Virus record (IMG/VR): IMGVR_UViG_3300023174_006299
Span: 1-20,562 of that record
Strand: one strand, 5' to 3'
Origin: a virus
Length of the DNA: 20,562 bases
Part shown: positions 13,243 to 20,402 of the stretch, in pieces
How the letters are laid out: the number at the start of each line of letters is the position of its first letter
Position numbering within the stretch: position 1 is the stretch's first letter
Notes under the pieces: model-generated
What the model saw: the letters and a program-made list of their open reading frames with translations, nothing else
Database searches by the model: none
What the model was told of the DNA's origin: nothing
Program-made: the position numbers and the translations under genes

Positions 13243-14085
13243 ATGAATAATTATACTAAAAAGTTAAATGAAGTAAAAGATTTATATCCAAAATTAAAAG
13301 ATTTAAATGATACTTGGGTCTGGAATTTGTATAATTCAATATGTGAACAGCAAACAATTAAAGAATTTATTACTCAAACCATAAATGATGAAAAAACTAA
13401 ACAAGAATTATTAAAAAGATTTCCAAATCAAACTACTGAGATAAGAACATATCTTGTAGATAAAGAAGATTATAAAGTATATAAAATGGGCATTTGGTTT
13501 TCCAAAACTCAATTTAAAAATATAAAAGACATAAATATTTTTATGGATTCATTTGGTTGGTTTCCAACATGGATTCAAAATCCTTCATCTCAAACTAAGT
13601 CAGGAAGATTTTCAGAAGAAAATTTAAAAATACTTAGTCAAAATAGTAATACTTTGCATGTTAAATATGAAGCAAAATATGATATTATGATTAATTCTGA
13701 TAAATATGATTATTTTTATCATTTAATACCTGATATTTTATATGAAAAAGTAGAATTAATGGGATTAACTCCAAAAAATAAAGAAAAAATTGCACCTCAT
13801 CCTGAAAGAATATATGTGTTAAAATCAATTCCTAAAAAATATTTTGAACAAATTGCTATAAAATTATGGATGACTTGGCCTGAAGAAACAAGAAAATTAA
13901 TTCAATATTATTATTTACTAGAAATAGATGCTAAAAATTTAATAAAGGAAAGACAGGTAAAATTTTATAATGATTCTGCTTTTGCTGTGTACGATGGATC
14001 TTCAGCATTTTGGACTTATGATAATATTCCTCCTAAATACATTAAGTTAAAAAATAAAATTTTAGTGAATCCTAAAAAAGATTAA
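13243..14085 (+). CDS. Unknown protein, faintly ADP-ribosyltransferase/KptA-like
   Basis: Codes for 280 aa. I do not recognise it with confidence. The C-terminal half shows YFYHLIP at 157-163, GLTPK at 174-178, HPERIYVL at 186-193, LLEIDAKNL at 225-233, and VYDGSSAFWTYDNIPPKYI at 249-267. The order 'YH-x-x-P ... GL-P-K ... P-x-R-I-Y ... IPP-x-I' is reminiscent of the H-Y-containing fold of Tpt1/KptA RNA 2'-phosphotransferases and related ADP-ribosyltransferases. The N-terminal 140 residues are unassigned. Codons are strongly NNT-biased, the start of the altered composition that continues through the sugar cassette. A structural or lysis-related protein is not excluded. Confidence 0.8.
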   Translation: MNNYTKKLNEVKDLYPKLKDLNDTWVWNLYNSICEQQTIKEFITQTINDEKTKQELLKRFPNQTTEIRTYLVDKEDYKVYKMGIWFSKTQFKNIKDINIFMDSFGWFPTWIQNPSSQTKSGRFSEENLKILSQNSNTLHVKYEAKYDIMINSDKYDYFYHLIPDILYEKVELMGLTPKNKEKIAPHPERIYVLKSIPKKYFEQIAIKLWMTWPEETRKLIQYYYLLEIDAKNLIKERQVKFYNDSAFAVYDGSSAFWTYDNIPPKYIKLKNKILVNPKKD

Positions 14086-14092
14086 TAAATAA

Positions 14093-14124
14093 TTTGTAAA
14101 AGCAATAAAAGTTTTATATATTTA
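14093..14124 (+). promoter_or_regulatory. Putative promoter of the sugar cassette (TTTG-N20-TATATTTA)
   Basis: TTTG at 14093-14096, then 20 bp, then TATATTTA at 14117-14124. The box ends four bases before the ATG at 14129, so a transcript would be leaderless or nearly so, as at the clamp gene. It precedes a run of tightly packed genes with no further TATATTTA box in any gap, so it could drive the whole cassette. Confidence 0.55.
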
Positions 14125-14128
14125 AAGT

Positions 14129-14758
14129 ATGAAAATTAGTTATGCAATTACTGTTTGTAATGAGTTAGAAGAAATTATAAGATTACTTGATCTTCTTCTT
14201 AAAAACAAGCAAAAGCAAGATGAAATTGTAGTGTTAATGGACATAACAAAAGCTAATGAACAGTTAACATCAACTCTGCGTCATTATGAAATGCACAACA
14301 TAGATCACATGGTTGTGTGGCCAGGAGAATTTGAAGGACACTTTGCCAATTGGAAAAACAAACTTAATAGTTACTGTAAAGGAGACTATATTTTTCAAAT
14401 AGATGCTGATGAAATGGTTAGTGAAACATTAATTCAAAACTTATCTGACATTTTAGAATACAATTTAAACAATGAAGTTTACTTAGTTGCTAGAATCAAC
14501 ACAGTAGATGGATTAACTGAAGAACATGTTAACAAATGGAAGTGGAATGTGAATGAAAATAATTGGATAAATTTTCCTGATTATCAATGGAGAATTTACA
14601 AAAATGATTCTAAAATTGTTTGGATAAATAAAGTACATGAGCGTCTATCAGGATTTAATACATATGCTAATTTGCCACCATCATTAGAATACTGTTTATT
14701 GCACCACAAAACAATAGCAAAGCAAGAAAAACAAAACAATTTTTACGATACATTATGA
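14129..14758 (+). CDS. Family 2 glycosyltransferase (GT-A)
   Basis: Codes for 209 aa. It begins KISYAITVCNELEEIIRLLDLLL, a normal GT2 N-terminus where the donor nucleotide binds. The DXD motif is DAD at 92-94 within GDYIFQIDADEMV, which coordinates metal and nucleotide-sugar phosphates. The C-terminal part has WRIYKNDSKIVWINKVHERL (residues 153-172) and a His-His pair near the end, as in WaaE/SunS-type GT2 enzymes that act on lipopolysaccharide or protein. It is shorter than many GT2 proteins but covers the core domain. The stop overlaps the next start (ATGA). Confidence 0.88.
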   Translation: MKISYAITVCNELEEIIRLLDLLLKNKQKQDEIVVLMDITKANEQLTSTLRHYEMHNIDHMVVWPGEFEGHFANWKNKLNSYCKGDYIFQIDADEMVSETLIQNLSDILEYNLNNEVYLVARINTVDGLTEEHVNKWKWNVNENNWINFPDYQWRIYKNDSKIVWINKVHERLSGFNTYANLPPSLEYCLLHHKTIAKQEKQNNFYDTL

Positions 14759-15567
14759 AGTTATTCATAAATCATTTTGATAAAAAAACTGTAGAGTCAA
14801 AAATGCCTCATTTAAAGGATATAGATTTTTCTTTATTTGTTGATGATATTCCTAAATCTCAAGATGATTTATCTCCAATTAATATTCTAGTACTTCAAGA
14901 ACCAAATGAATATTTTGGTTTACATGATTGGGCTATTCAAAATAAAGATACATTTGCAGCTATATTAACTTGGGATGATAAAATATTAAACAACTGTGAA
15001 AATGCTGTATTTTTACCTTTTGGTCATACTTGGTTTAAACCTGATCAATATGAAAAAGAACATAAAAAAGAATTTAAAGTAGCTCATTTATGTGGTAAAT
15101 TATTAAAAACATATGGTCAATCTTTAAGACATGAATTGTTAGCTAGAAAAAATGAAATTAAAATACCAACTAAGTTTTTTGATGTATATGGAGATAGACA
15201 CAATATTGAAAGTGCTAGAATAGGTAAAGAAGAAGTATTTGGAGATTCAATGTTTGGAGTAGCCATTGAAAACACATCTCATAGAGGATATTTTACTGAA
15301 AAGATACTAGATTGCTTTTTATTAAAAATAATTCCTACATATTGGGGTTGTTCAAACATAGAAGATTTCTTTAATAAAGAAGGTATAATTAAATTTAAAA
15401 ACATAGATGATTTAATTTATATTTCTAATCAATTAACAGAAGATTATTATATCTCTAAAAAGAATATTATTGAAGAAAATTATCAAAAAGCACTTCAATA
15501 TGTTAATTATGAACAAAATATAGTAAATAAAATAATAGAAATATTTAAACATAATAATTTAATATGA
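14755..15567 (+). CDS. GT10-like (fucosyltransferase-type) glycosyltransferase
   Basis: Codes for 270 aa. The C-terminal half contains FGVAIENTSHRGYFTEKILDCF (around 167-188), then LKIIPTYWGCSNIEDFF (around 190-206). This is the donor-binding signature of GT10 alpha-1,3/4-fucosyltransferases (EN-x-x-x-x-x-Y-x-TEK ... P-x-Y-x-G). The N-terminal half is short and divergent. GDP-fucose is the usual donor of the family, but the real donor here is unknown; no fucose synthesis gene was seen in the window. It overlaps its neighbours by four bases on both sides. Codons are AAT- and GAT-rich. Confidence 0.82.
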   Translation: MKLFINHFDKKTVESKMPHLKDIDFSLFVDDIPKSQDDLSPINILVLQEPNEYFGLHDWAIQNKDTFAAILTWDDKILNNCENAVFLPFGHTWFKPDQYEKEHKKEFKVAHLCGKLLKTYGQSLRHELLARKNEIKIPTKFFDVYGDRHNIESARIGKEEVFGDSMFGVAIENTSHRGYFTEKILDCFLLKIIPTYWGCSNIEDFFNKEGIIKFKNIDDLIYISNQLTEDYYISKKNIIEENYQKALQYVNYEQNIVNKIIEIFKHNNLI

Positions 15568-16181
15568 AATATTATTCACAATTTGAACAAGATAAATTTA
15601 TTTATGAGAATTATTTTATAAATAAAACAAAAGGATATTTTGTTGATATTGGAGCCCATGATGGAATAACATTTAGTAATTCTAAATTTTTTGAAGAACT
15701 AGGTTGGGATGGAGTATGCATAGAACCTAATCCTAAAATATTTGAAATATTACAATCAACTCGTAAATGTAAATGTATTAAAAAAGCTGTGTCTAATAAT
15801 ATAGGAGTATCTCAATTTTTTCAAATTATAGACGGTCCAGATATGTTAAGTGGTTTAGTAGAAGAATTTGATGATAATGCTGTATTAAGAATAAATAATG
15901 AACTCCAAGATAAATCAAAAGGATTTGATTATATAAATGTACAATGTGATTTATTTGAAAATATAGTTGATCAAAATCAAATTGATATTTTGTCATTAGA
16001 CACTGAAGGCAATGAATTAAAAATTCTTCAAACTATAGATTTTAATAAATATGATATTAAAATAATTACTGTTGAAAATAATAATTATGATAAAACATTT
16101 TTTGATTTTTTAATTCTTAAAAATTACACATTTGTTACATCACTAGGTTGTGATGAAATTTACTTAAAACATATAATATAA
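15564..16181 (+). CDS. FkbM-family SAM-dependent methyltransferase
   Basis: Codes for 205 aa. The SAM-binding start is FVDIGAHDGITFSNSKFFEELGW (around 26-48), with Asp28, Gly30 and Asp33, and motif II is VCIEPNP at 51-57. A later LSLDTEGNELKIL (around 147-159) is the conserved D-x-E-G-x-E of FkbM proteins. These enzymes O-methylate sugars and glycan ends in many polysaccharide clusters. All 18 Asn codons are AAT and 17 of 19 Asp codons are GAT, compared with 8 of 22 and 4 of 13 in the clamp gene. It overlaps the previous stop by four bases and is followed after one base by the PLP enzyme gene. Confidence 0.9.
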   Translation: MKYYSQFEQDKFIYENYFINKTKGYFVDIGAHDGITFSNSKFFEELGWDGVCIEPNPKIFEILQSTRKCKCIKKAVSNNIGVSQFFQIIDGPDMLSGLVEEFDDNAVLRINNELQDKSKGFDYINVQCDLFENIVDQNQIDILSLDTEGNELKILQTIDFNKYDIKIITVENNNYDKTFFDFLILKNYTFVTSLGCDEIYLKHII

Positions 16182-16182
16182 T

Positions 16183-17334
16183 ATGACTGCAAAAAGAAAA
16201 GTATGGTATGCTCCAAATAAGTTTGAATCTTATGGAGAAGAAGAAATTAAAGCTGTAGAAGCTTGTTTACGTGATGGATGGTTAGCTGGATTTGGTCCTC
16301 GCTCAATTAAATTTGAAGAAAAAATAGCAAAACGATTTGGCAAGAAGTATGGTGTATTTGTAAACTCAGGTTCTTCAGCTTGCTTATTGGCATTAGCTGC
16401 ATTAGACCTAGTTAAGGGATGCAAAGTAATAACACCTGCGTGCACATTCAGTACCACATTAGCTCCAATTATCCAATTAGGATTTAAGCCAGTATTTGTT
16501 GATGTAGGTTTAGATACCTATGTTCCAAGTGTTGATGACATAATGGCACTAATTGACAATGAAGTAAAAGCAATTATGGTACCAAATTTAATTGGTAATA
16601 AACCCAACTGGAAACTATTAAAAGAATCATTGATTAGTATTGGTAGAAGTGATATTATTGTGATAGAAGATTCAGCAGACACAATCACTCTTACAGAGGA
16701 TACTGATGTAGCTACTACAAGCTTCTATGCAAGTCATATCATCACTGCAGGAGGTACTGGAGGTATGGTGATGTTTAATGATAAGAAGCATGTTGATAGA
16801 GCATTGCAGTATAGAGATTGGGGTCGTATGGGTGATAACTCAGAGGTTATGGATGATCGTTTTAATCATATTGTAGATGGCATTCCATATGATCATAAAT
16901 TTTTATATGGAGTATTAGGTTATAATTTTAAATGTAGTGAGATGAGTGCTGCGTTTGGATTAGTGCAGTTAGAAAGATTTGAAACTTTTAAACATAAAAG
17001 AAGAGAAAACTTTGAACGCTACTTAACAAACTTAAAGGATGTTAAAGAATTATTATTACCTGATGATAGTATACAACCTAACTGGTTAGCTATTCCACTA
17101 CAAACAGAAAGACGCTTAGAATTATTAACATTTTTAGAAAAAAATAATATCCAGACTAGAGTTACTTTTGCGGGTAATGTTACTCGTCATCCAATTTATA
17201 GAGAATACTTGCAAGACTTTACTAACGCAGATGCAATTATGAAAAATGGATTTCTATTAGGAGCACACCATGGAATGAGTGTTGAGGATGTAGATTACGT
17301 TTGTAATAAAATTAAAGAATTTTTTAAAAAATGA
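16183..17334 (+). CDS. PLP-dependent sugar 3-dehydratase-like enzyme (RfbH/ColD type; DegT family fold)
   Basis: Codes for 383 aa. It has the DegT/DnrJ/EryC1 aminotransferase fold: NSGSSACLLAL at 61-71, ITPACTFSTTLAPIIQLG (around 83-100), FVDV at 105-108, and IEDSAD at 161-166, which holds the pyridine nitrogen. The position that normally carries the PLP-binding Lys is His185 in SFYASHIITAGGTGG. His at this place is the hallmark of sugar 3-dehydratases such as ColD and the E1/RfbH enzymes, which remove the C3 hydroxyl instead of transaminating. YDHKFLYGVLGYNFKCSEMSAAFG (around 236-259) and FAGNVTRHPIYR (around 329-340) also match RfbH more than aminotransferases. The cluster cysteines of E1 (in the WGR...RF segment) are absent (WGRMGDNSEVMDDRF), as in ColD. 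The product is likely a 3-deoxy sugar. Confidence 0.85.
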   Translation: MTAKRKVWYAPNKFESYGEEEIKAVEACLRDGWLAGFGPRSIKFEEKIAKRFGKKYGVFVNSGSSACLLALAALDLVKGCKVITPACTFSTTLAPIIQLGFKPVFVDVGLDTYVPSVDDIMALIDNEVKAIMVPNLIGNKPNWKLLKESLISIGRSDIIVIEDSADTITLTEDTDVATTSFYASHIITAGGTGGMVMFNDKKHVDRALQYRDWGRMGDNSEVMDDRFNHIVDGIPYDHKFLYGVLGYNFKCSEMSAAFGLVQLERFETFKHKRRENFERYLTNLKDVKELLLPDDSIQPNWLAIPLQTERRLELLTFLEKNNIQTRVTFAGNVTRHPIYREYLQDFTNADAIMKNGFLLGAHHGMSVEDVDYVCNKIKEFFKK

Positions 17335-18287
17335 AAGTAGTTTACATAACAGGTTGTTTAGGATTTATAGGATCTTATGTAACAAGAACATGTCTTCAAA
17401 AAGGATGGTATGTTAAAGGAGTTGATAAAATAACTTATGCTGCTAATAAAGATCTATTAAATGAGTTTAAACAATATGATAATTTTTCATTTGTTCATTG
17501 TGACATTAATGATTTAAAATTTTTATATGATTGTGACTATGTAATTAATACTGCAGCTGAAACTCATGTAGGAAATAGTATAGCAAGTAGTACTGAGTTT
17601 GTTAAATCAAATATTGATGGTGTTCACAACTTATTAGAACTTATTAAAAATCACAGAGGAGAAAATGTTAAAAAACCAACTCTAATTCATTTTAGTACAG
17701 ATGAAGTATATGGAGACATTGAAGAAGGAGATCACACAGAAAATGATTTACTTAAACCATCTAATCCATATTCAGCTACAAAAGCAGCTGCTGATATGTT
17801 AGTAATGGCTTGGGGAAGAACTCATAAAGTACCTTATATTATAGTTAGACCAACTAATAATTATGGTGTTGGTCAATATGTAGAAAAACTTATTCCTAAA
17901 GCATGCAAATGTCTTAAATTAGGAAGAAAAATCCCATTACATAATAATGGAACTCCTATTCGAAATTGGCTTCATGCTCAAGATACAGCAGATGCAGTTG
18001 TGACAATTATTAAATCAGGAGTAGAAAATGAAATTTATAATATTTGTGGAGGATTTGAGCAAAGTAATTTGGATACTATAAAAAAAGTTCTTATATTATA
18101 CTATAAAGGAGATGTAGATGAGAATTTTAGACAATATCTAGATTTATCATGTGATAGACAAGGACAAGATGTTCGTTATGCATTAAATGATGATAAACTA
18201 AGAGTACTAGGTTGGGAACCAAAAAAGAACTTTGATGAGGAATTACCTAAAATTGTAGAATACTATAACAATAAATTTATATGGTAA
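17331..18287 (+). CDS. Nucleotide-sugar 4,6-dehydratase-like extended SDR (RmlB-type)
   Basis: Codes for 318 aa, typical of the family. NAD-binding GxxGxxG is GCLGFIG (8-14). The TDE motif HFSTDEVYG (120-128) holds the Asp-Glu pair that catalyses water elimination in RmlB and GDP-mannose 4,6-dehydratase, and the YxxxK pair is Tyr147/Lys151 in YSATK. VRPTNNYGVGQYVEKLIPK (172-190) and TPIRNWLH follow as in dTDP-glucose 4,6-dehydratases. The product, a 4-keto-6-deoxy sugar nucleotide, is the known substrate class of the adjacent 3-dehydratase-like enzyme. It overlaps that gene by four bases, so the two are probably made together. The donor base (dTDP, GDP, CDP or UDP) cannot be read from the sequence. 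Confidence 0.88.
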   Translation: MKVVYITGCLGFIGSYVTRTCLQKGWYVKGVDKITYAANKDLLNEFKQYDNFSFVHCDINDLKFLYDCDYVINTAAETHVGNSIASSTEFVKSNIDGVHNLLELIKNHRGENVKKPTLIHFSTDEVYGDIEEGDHTENDLLKPSNPYSATKAAADMLVMAWGRTHKVPYIIVRPTNNYGVGQYVEKLIPKACKCLKLGRKIPLHNNGTPIRNWLHAQDTADAVVTIIKSGVENEIYNICGGFEQSNLDTIKKVLILYYKGDVDENFRQYLDLSCDRQGQDVRYALNDDKLRVLGWEPKKNFDEELPKIVEYYNNKFIW

Positions 18288-18297
18288 ATAAAATAAA

Positions 18298-18960
18298 ATG
18301 GAAGAATTAACATTGGATGATTTGGCAAATAAATATGAAACAGATAAAGGTACTTTGTATGGTGCTCGAACAGTACATGGATATGCTCCTTTATATGATA
18401 CCTATTTAAATAAATGGAGACATGAAGGTATAAGAATGCTTGAATTAGGTATATGCATGGAAGGAACTCCAGGAGGACATTCAGTTAGAATGTGGTATAA
18501 CTATTTTACCCAAGCAAATATTTTTACTTTTGACATAGTGGACATGACTCATCTAGAATTAGAAAGTGATAGAGTTAAATTTTATCAAGGTGATCAAGGC
18601 AATAGAGAAGATTTTAAAAAAATGTACAAAAACTTTGGAAATAAACCTTTTGATTTTATCTTAGAAGATGGATCTCACTTACATTACCATCAAATAATTT
18701 CACTAGGAGGTCTATTTCCATATGTTAAATCAGGAGGGTATTATATACTAGAAGACATGACTGAACGTGGTATTCCTACTTGTTGTAGTGATAATGATGA
18801 TACACTAGATACATTAAGAAAGTTTATTGACACAGGGGTAATGGATAACGAACATTTAACTGATGATGAAAAAATATATTTACAAAATAATATAAGTAAA
18901 ATAGAAATATTCCCTGATATTTTAAATGCTTACAGAGTTGCTATTATACATAAAAAATAA
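18298..18960 (+). CDS. Macrocin-type sugar O-methyltransferase
   Basis: Codes for 220 aa. It starts with LANKYETDKGTLYG (around 9-22); the 'DKG-T' and following HGYAPLYDTYL are the N-terminal signature of demethylmacrocin and tetracenomycin-sugar O-methyltransferases. The SAM-binding part is MLELGICMEGTPGGHSVRMW (around 47-66), then FDIVD (78-82), FYQGDQG (95-101), and a metal-binding ILEDGSH (121-127) with Asp124 and His127. These enzymes methylate hydroxyls of deoxy sugars, which fits its place after the 3-dehydratase/4,6-dehydratase pair. The leader is A-rich without Shine-Dalgarno. An internal TATATTTA at 18875 is likely coincidental. Confidence 0.85.
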   Translation: MEELTLDDLANKYETDKGTLYGARTVHGYAPLYDTYLNKWRHEGIRMLELGICMEGTPGGHSVRMWYNYFTQANIFTFDIVDMTHLELESDRVKFYQGDQGNREDFKKMYKNFGNKPFDFILEDGSHLHYHQIISLGGLFPYVKSGGYYILEDMTERGIPTCCSDNDDTLDTLRKFIDTGVMDNEHLTDDEKIYLQNNISKIEIFPDILNAYRVAIIHKK

Positions 18961-18966
18961 ATTAAA

Positions 18967-19767
18967 ATGAATACAAGAGAATTTAAATGTGTAAAAATCC
19001 TAACTGATCTTATTGAAAATGAAGGTTTAGTAGGTATCAAAACCTCTTTTGAAGATGAAGGAGCATTATTTAATGAAACTATACGCCTTAAAGAGATATG
19101 CAATCAGGCAAAAACTAAAATTACTTTAAAAATAGGTGGACCTGAAGCAATTAGAGATATAAAAGATGCTCAAATTATAGGTGTAAAAGGTTTAGTAGCG
19201 CCTATGATAGAATCAGAGTTTGGTTTAAAAAAGTTTATTCAAGCTACCAAATTATATATTCCTAAGGATATATTATCTGCAACTCAACTTAATATTAATA
19301 TTGAAACAGTTACAGCTGTTAGTAATGCTATTAAGATGTTGGATATAGATGAAGCTAAGGAACTATATGGTGTTACTGTTGGTCGAGTAGATTTAGTATC
19401 ATCTTTAGAAAAAGATAGAAATTATGTTAATAGTGAGGAAGTTTATAAAATGGTTTACGGAGTATTTTTAAAAGCTAAAGAAAAAGGACTTAAGGCTTGT
19501 TTAGGTGGTGCTATATCTATTGATTCATTAGATTTTTTAAAAAAACTACATTCTGAAAGATTACTTGATAAATTTGAAACTAGATATGCAATGTTTGATC
19601 CATCAATAACATTAAAAAATTTATCAAAAGCTTTATCAAAAGCACAGATGTTTGAATATGAGTGGTTAATGTGTAAACATGAACAATATACATTAATGGC
19701 TGATCAAGATATTAAAAGAATTAAAATGATTCAAGATCGTATTAACCAATCTGTATCATTCAAATAA
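18967..19767 (+). CDS. HpcH/HpaI-like aldolase family protein
   Basis: Codes for 266 aa. The N-terminus has LVGIKTSFEDEGALFNE (around 21-37), LKIGGPEAIRDIKDA (54-68), and GVKGLVAPMIESEFGLKKF (72-90), where the Glu of the PMIE motif (Glu82) is the metal ligand in HpcH/HpaI aldolases. VTVGRVDLVSSL corresponds to the later metal-site Asp region, and KGLKACLGGAIS to the next strand. Family members cleave or form 2-keto-3-deoxy acids using pyruvate. Here it may make or break a keto-sugar acid; that is inference. It overlaps the following SDR gene as TAATG. The length matches the family (about 260). Confidence 0.72.
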   Translation: MNTREFKCVKILTDLIENEGLVGIKTSFEDEGALFNETIRLKEICNQAKTKITLKIGGPEAIRDIKDAQIIGVKGLVAPMIESEFGLKKFIQATKLYIPKDILSATQLNINIETVTAVSNAIKMLDIDEAKELYGVTVGRVDLVSSLEKDRNYVNSEEVYKMVYGVFLKAKEKGLKACLGGAISIDSLDFLKKLHSERLLDKFETRYAMFDPSITLKNLSKALSKAQMFEYEWLMCKHEQYTLMADQDIKRIKMIQDRINQSVSFK

Positions 19768-20402
19768 TGAAAGTATTAGTTACTGGAGGTTCTAAAGGAA
19801 TTGGAAAGGCCATTGTGGATTTATTTATCTACAATGGTCATTCTGTCTCAGCACCAAGCAGATCTGAATTAGATCTTACACAACCAATACAACTTCAAGA
19901 CTGTGAGTTTGATATTGTTATTAATTGTGCTGGAATTAACCCAATTAAACATTTAGATAGTATAGTAGACAACACTGTGATGCAAGTTAATTATTTAGCC
20001 CCGCTACAGATAGTACAACAATGCTTACCTTATATGATTAGTAAACAATATGGTAGAATTATCAATATTGGTAGTGTTTGGATTAATACAGCAAAACCAG
20101 CTAGGTTAGCTTATAGCGCAAGTAAGAATGCTCTTCATGCTTTAACAAAAGCAATAACAGCTGAGTATGGACACTTTAACATAATAGCTAACACCGTTTC
20201 ACCTGGGTTTATACAAACAGAATTGACTCTTAAAAACAATACACCAAAAGAAATTCTTAACATTTTGCACAATGTACCAGCAAGTCGCTTAGGAGAACCT
20301 GCAGAGGTTGCAAAACTAGTTTACCAATTGACTGTAGAAAATACTTTTGTTAATGGTCAAAATATTATTATAGATGGAGGTTTTTCATGCACAACATACT
20401 AA
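19767..20402 (+). CDS. Classical short-chain dehydrogenase/reductase
   Basis: Codes for 211 aa, shorter than the usual 245-250. TGGSKGIG (6-13) binds the dinucleotide, NCAG at 53-56 stabilises the fold, and Ser103, Tyr116 and Lys120 (YSASK) form the catalytic set. NTVSPGFIQTELT (142-154) and the C-terminal NGQNIIIDGGF are standard FabG-like features. The shortening is between the first and second strand: the usual loop and helix are trimmed to SRSELDLTQP. It should reduce or oxidise a keto group on a sugar or cyclitol intermediate, given its neighbours. The next gene begins before this one ends (overlap 20387-20402). Confidence 0.88.
   Translation: MKVLVTGGSKGIGKAIVDLFIYNGHSVSAPSRSELDLTQPIQLQDCEFDIVINCAGINPIKHLDSIVDNTVMQVNYLAPLQIVQQCLPYMISKQYGRIINIGSVWINTAKPARLAYSASKNALHALTKAITAEYGHFNIIANTVSPGFIQTELTLKNNTPKEILNILHNVPASRLGEPAEVAKLVYQLTVENTFVNGQNIIIDGGFSCTTY

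Noticed and set aside
2944-14124. TATATTTA boxes as T4-type late promoters (TATAAATA)
   Set aside because: The order of bases differs, and six of eight have a TTG at 19-20 bp, which T4 late promoters do not need. A relation to late control cannot be fully excluded.
18875-18882. TATATTTA inside the macrocin-type methyltransferase gene
   Set aside because: It falls in ordinary coding sequence of an AT-rich gene and is not placed to serve a nearby start. Treated as chance.
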